In this document: in pieces, positions 18,946 through 21,096 of the stretch
Layout of the letters: each line of letters opens with the position of its first letter
Position numbering within the stretch: the stretch's first letter is position 1
From: a virus
Reading direction: 5' to 3' (one strand)
IMG/VR virus record: IMGVR_UViG_3300046535_001760
Location: 1-21,096 of that record
Length of the DNA: 21,096 nt
Translations under genes and position numbers: made by a program
Notes under the pieces: model-generated
Told to the model about the DNA's origin: nothing
Databases searched by the model: none
The model's input: only the letters and a program-made list of their open reading frames with translations

Positions 18946-21096
18946 ATGCCTCAAGTATACCTCGACGGCAAACTGAACATCATGCGGCTGGGCGCTGGCC
19001 GCCTGAACTACTATAAGCCGTATGGCCTCGTCACGGTAGCCGGTACTAGGCGGGAGTCGAACGTATACCTCAACACCCTGTCGGTGGTTGACAACCTCGG
19101 GTCGTCTCCGTCTACCGCGTCGTTCAGGTGCTCGGGGTTCACCCCCGTGGCGGGCAACGACGTCAAGATAGGGTCCGGGTCCACCGCCAACCTGCTATTC
19201 GGCGGGGTGATCGATACCGTCACTCAGGTATACGAGGGCCGCAACCTAACGAATGTGGCGTACGATGTTACCTGCACCGACTACGCACGGCTGTTCAACC
19301 GGCGGCTGGTGTTCGGGCGATATCAGGGGATGTTTGCCGAGGCGATCGTCCGCACGATCGTAACAAACTTCTCGTCCGGGTTCACAGCAAATGGTGTTCA
19401 GTCCAACACCACGTTTGTGGCCGACATCTCGTTCAGCGGCGTTCCACCGCTGGACGCCCTCAACAGGTTGGCGCAGATGGCGGGCGCCAAAACCTACGTT
19501 GACAACAACAAGGACATATTCTTCGCCTCGTCCTACACCGTGCGCGACCCCGCCACCTTTACGACAGCGAACACCGAGAAGGGTGACGGGGCGTCATACA
19601 GCCACCAGACCGACATTCAACAGATACGTACCCGGGTGTACGTGACGGGCGGCGGGACATCAACCTCGTCTATTGCGGCCCCGGTCGGCTCTACCACCAT
19701 CCTGGTTGAGGACCTTACACCCTTCTCCCCGACCGGCGGCACCATCGTGACCCCGGACGGCCAGATTATCACATACACCGCCTCCGGGGCTGTGTCGCCG
19801 CCAGCAGGTCAGGCGGTAACATTGAGGACCGGTGGCCTCAGGCCCATTGAGAGCATTACGCGCTCGGGGTCAACCGCGACGGTTACCACCGTCAGGGCTC
19901 ACGGGTACTCGACGAACGACCTCGCAACTATCTCGGGGTGTAACCAGACGGAGTACAACGGCACTTTCAGCATCACCTTTGCCAGCAGCACCACGTTCAC
20001 CTACACCGTCACCGGTACCCCAGCGACTCCCGCGACGGCATCGTCAAATACGCTGTCTGTCACGTCCATCAACCGGTCGTCGTCCATCGCCACCGTTATC
20101 ACCTCGACGAACCACAACCTCGTCACGGGGCAGTATGTGGTTATCGCGGGGGCCGTTGAAACCCAATACAACGGTACTTTCCAGATAACGGTCACGAGCG
20201 CTACGTCCTTCCTGTACACCGTGAGCGGGTCGCCGTCCACCCCGGCGACGGGCACCATAACCGCCAACTTTGACTCGATGCTGGCAAACGTCAACATCGG
20301 GGGCGGGCCGGATGTCGGGGTGCACCGCTACGCATTTTCGTATTCGTCAAGCACGGGCGAGACAGCCATCAGCAGCGTCACCTTCGTCACCGTCTCGGCC
20401 GTCACCGTCCCGACTGCCCCGACTCTGACGAACTTGGCGGTAACGGGCGGGATTGGCACCGGGGCCTACACATACGTCATTACCTACAGCACGAGTGCTG
20501 GGGAGACGACAGCGGGGGCCACAGCTAGTGCAACGCTCGGGGTCATCACCTCCCCTGCTGCTGCTGGGGTTATTGCTGCAACGACGGCGGCGTCTGGAAA
20601 CCTCGTTCCAGGGGGAACCTACAGCTACAAGAACACATACTATACTCCAACTGGGGAGACGGTTCTTGGGTCGGTGTCCTCAGCATCTATCAGCACCATT
20701 TCTCAGTCTGGAACGATATCGGTGGCGGCTGCTTCTGGTAGCGGGAACCTATCCCACGGGGGGAACTATTCCTATCAGATAACATACGTCAGCGCGACCG
20801 GTGAAACTACAGCGTTTGGGACCTCGGGAACTATCAGTTCTGCCCTTATCTCTCCCGGTTCACCAACATATACCTCGGAGACAACTGGAGGTTCGCTAAC
20901 TATCGGGGCAACCTATTATTGGTGGGTATCCTACGTTACTGCCCACGGTGAGACGGCAGTTGGTGCTGGCGTCGGTCACATCATGACTGCCTCGAATACC
21001 AAAGTAACTATTGGTATTCCGGTTTCGGGTGATAACCGTGTTACTGCAAGAAAGGTTTATAGGATTCCAGGCAATCAATACGGCATCCCTAACAAT
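18946..21096 (+). CDS. Tail hub/fibre protein with repeat domains (3' end outside window)
   Basis: The frame from ATG 18946 (AGAGG at 18930-18934) is open to the last base: 717 residues without a stop. I translated it in full. Residues 1 to about 225 look like a baseplate hub domain: LLFGGVIDTVTQVYEGRNLT, YDVTCTDYARLFNRRLVFGR, and then SFSGVPPLDALNRLAQMAGA with KTYVDNNKDIFFA, as in gp27/Tal-type hubs. Then follow two 63-residue repeats (303-365 and 374-436) and at least five 48-51-residue repeats with a GET motif (E at 472, 520, 571, 620, 669), which look fibronectin-III-like. The protein probably starts the tail tip and reaches the host receptor. No distal tail (Dit) gene lies between it and the tape measure gene. 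G+C declines strongly towards the edge. Confidence 0.8.
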   Translation, partial: MPQVYLDGKLNIMRLGAGRLNYYKPYGLVTVAGTRRESNVYLNTLSVVDNLGSSPSTASFRCSGFTPVAGNDVKIGSGSTANLLFGGVIDTVTQVYEGRNLTNVAYDVTCTDYARLFNRRLVFGRYQGMFAEAIVRTIVTNFSSGFTANGVQSNTTFVADISFSGVPPLDALNRLAQMAGAKTYVDNNKDIFFASSYTVRDPATFTTANTEKGDGASYSHQTDIQQIRTRVYVTGGGTSTSSIAAPVGSTTILVEDLTPFSPTGGTIVTPDGQIITYTASGAVSPPAGQAVTLRTGGLRPIESITRSGSTATVTTVRAHGYSTNDLATISGCNQTEYNGTFSITFASSTTFTYTVTGTPATPATASSNTLSVTSINRSSSIATVITSTNHNLVTGQYVVIAGAVETQYNGTFQITVTSATSFLYTVSGSPSTPATGTITANFDSMLANVNIGGGPDVGVHRYAFSYSSSTGETAISSVTFVTVSAVTVPTAPTLTNLAVTGGIGTGAYTYVITYSTSAGETTAGATASATLGVITSPAAAGVIAATTAASGNLVPGGTYSYKNTYYTPTGETVLGSVSSASISTISQSGTISVAAASGSGNLSHGGNYSYQITYVSATGETTAFGTSGTISSALISPGSPTYTSETTGGSLTIGATYYWWVSYVTAHGETAVGAGVGHIMTASNTKVTIGIPVSGDNRVTARKVYRIPGNQYGIPNN
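19852..20253 (+). repeat. Two 63-residue repeats in the tail hub/fibre protein
   Basis: Copy A (19852-20040) and copy B (20065-20253) share the order SI-RS-S-ATV, N, EYNGTF or QYNGTF, T-F-YTV-G-P-TPAT. The offset is 213 bases. The DNA copies have diverged, so the duplication is old, but the protein pattern is clear. Confidence 0.75.
20317..20964 (+). repeat. At least five GET repeats of 48-51 residues
   Basis: Each unit has Y-x-Y-x3-Y-x4-G-E-T, or the like: YAFSYSSSTGET, YTYVITYSTSAGET, YSYKNTYYTPTGET, YSYQITYVSATGET and YYWWVSYVTAHGET. The Glu codons of GET are at 20359, 20503, 20656, 20803 and 20950, with periods of 48, 51, 49 and 49 residues. The array may continue beyond the window. Confidence 0.8.

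Overview
This window is a slice of the late (virion) gene cluster of a high-GC tailed bacteriophage or prophage of the class Caudoviricetes. Every supportable gene lies on the + strand, packed head to tail with overlaps of 1 to 23 bases or short gaps, as in one long late operon. No gap exceeds 130 bases, so there is no gene-free stretch of 300 bases or more. I see no tRNA, rRNA, CRISPR array, insertion sequence, integrase or lysis gene. The host cannot be named from this sequence. Shine-Dalgarno sites of the AAGGAG/GGAGG type and a Sec signal peptide only say that it is bacterial.

Left part (1-9214), packaging and sugar genes. Four glycosyltransferase-like genes (the first cut by the window edge) overlap one another and run directly into the large terminase. 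A small basic protein, a CgeB-like glycosyltransferase, the DUF935-like portal and a sixth GT-A-type glycosyltransferase follow. Next come four small genes, two of which encode excisionase/MerR-type winged-helix proteins. No conventional small terminase gene is visible, and one of these two proteins could fill that role.

Middle part (9294-12593), capsid assembly. An XkdF-like protease is followed by a scaffold-like protein whose frame contains two internal starts with strong ribosome sites, and then by a DUF2190-type decoration protein and the major capsid protein. Strong RNA hairpins lie after the decoration gene and after the capsid gene.

Right part (12723-21096), neck and tail. Two small proteins and a protein with a clear signal peptide precede the connector, head-closure, gp10-like and tail-terminator genes. 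The major tail tube protein, an unknown 100-residue protein, a tail assembly chaperone with a -1 frameshift (A_AAA_AAA), a tape measure protein and a tail hub/fibre protein that runs off the right edge complete the layout. A single tube gene with no sheath gene points to a long non-contractile (siphovirus-type) tail; the 739-residue tape measure would suggest roughly 110 nm by the usual 1.5 Angstrom per residue rule.

The most unusual feature is the set of six soluble glycosyltransferase-like genes interleaved with terminase and portal genes. The working hypothesis is that they decorate virion proteins, or another phage or host target, with a short glycan. Other points of interest are the nested scaffold starts, the unlisted frameshift product, the exported protein inside the head-neck module, and a repeat-built tail protein whose G+C falls steeply towards the window edge.
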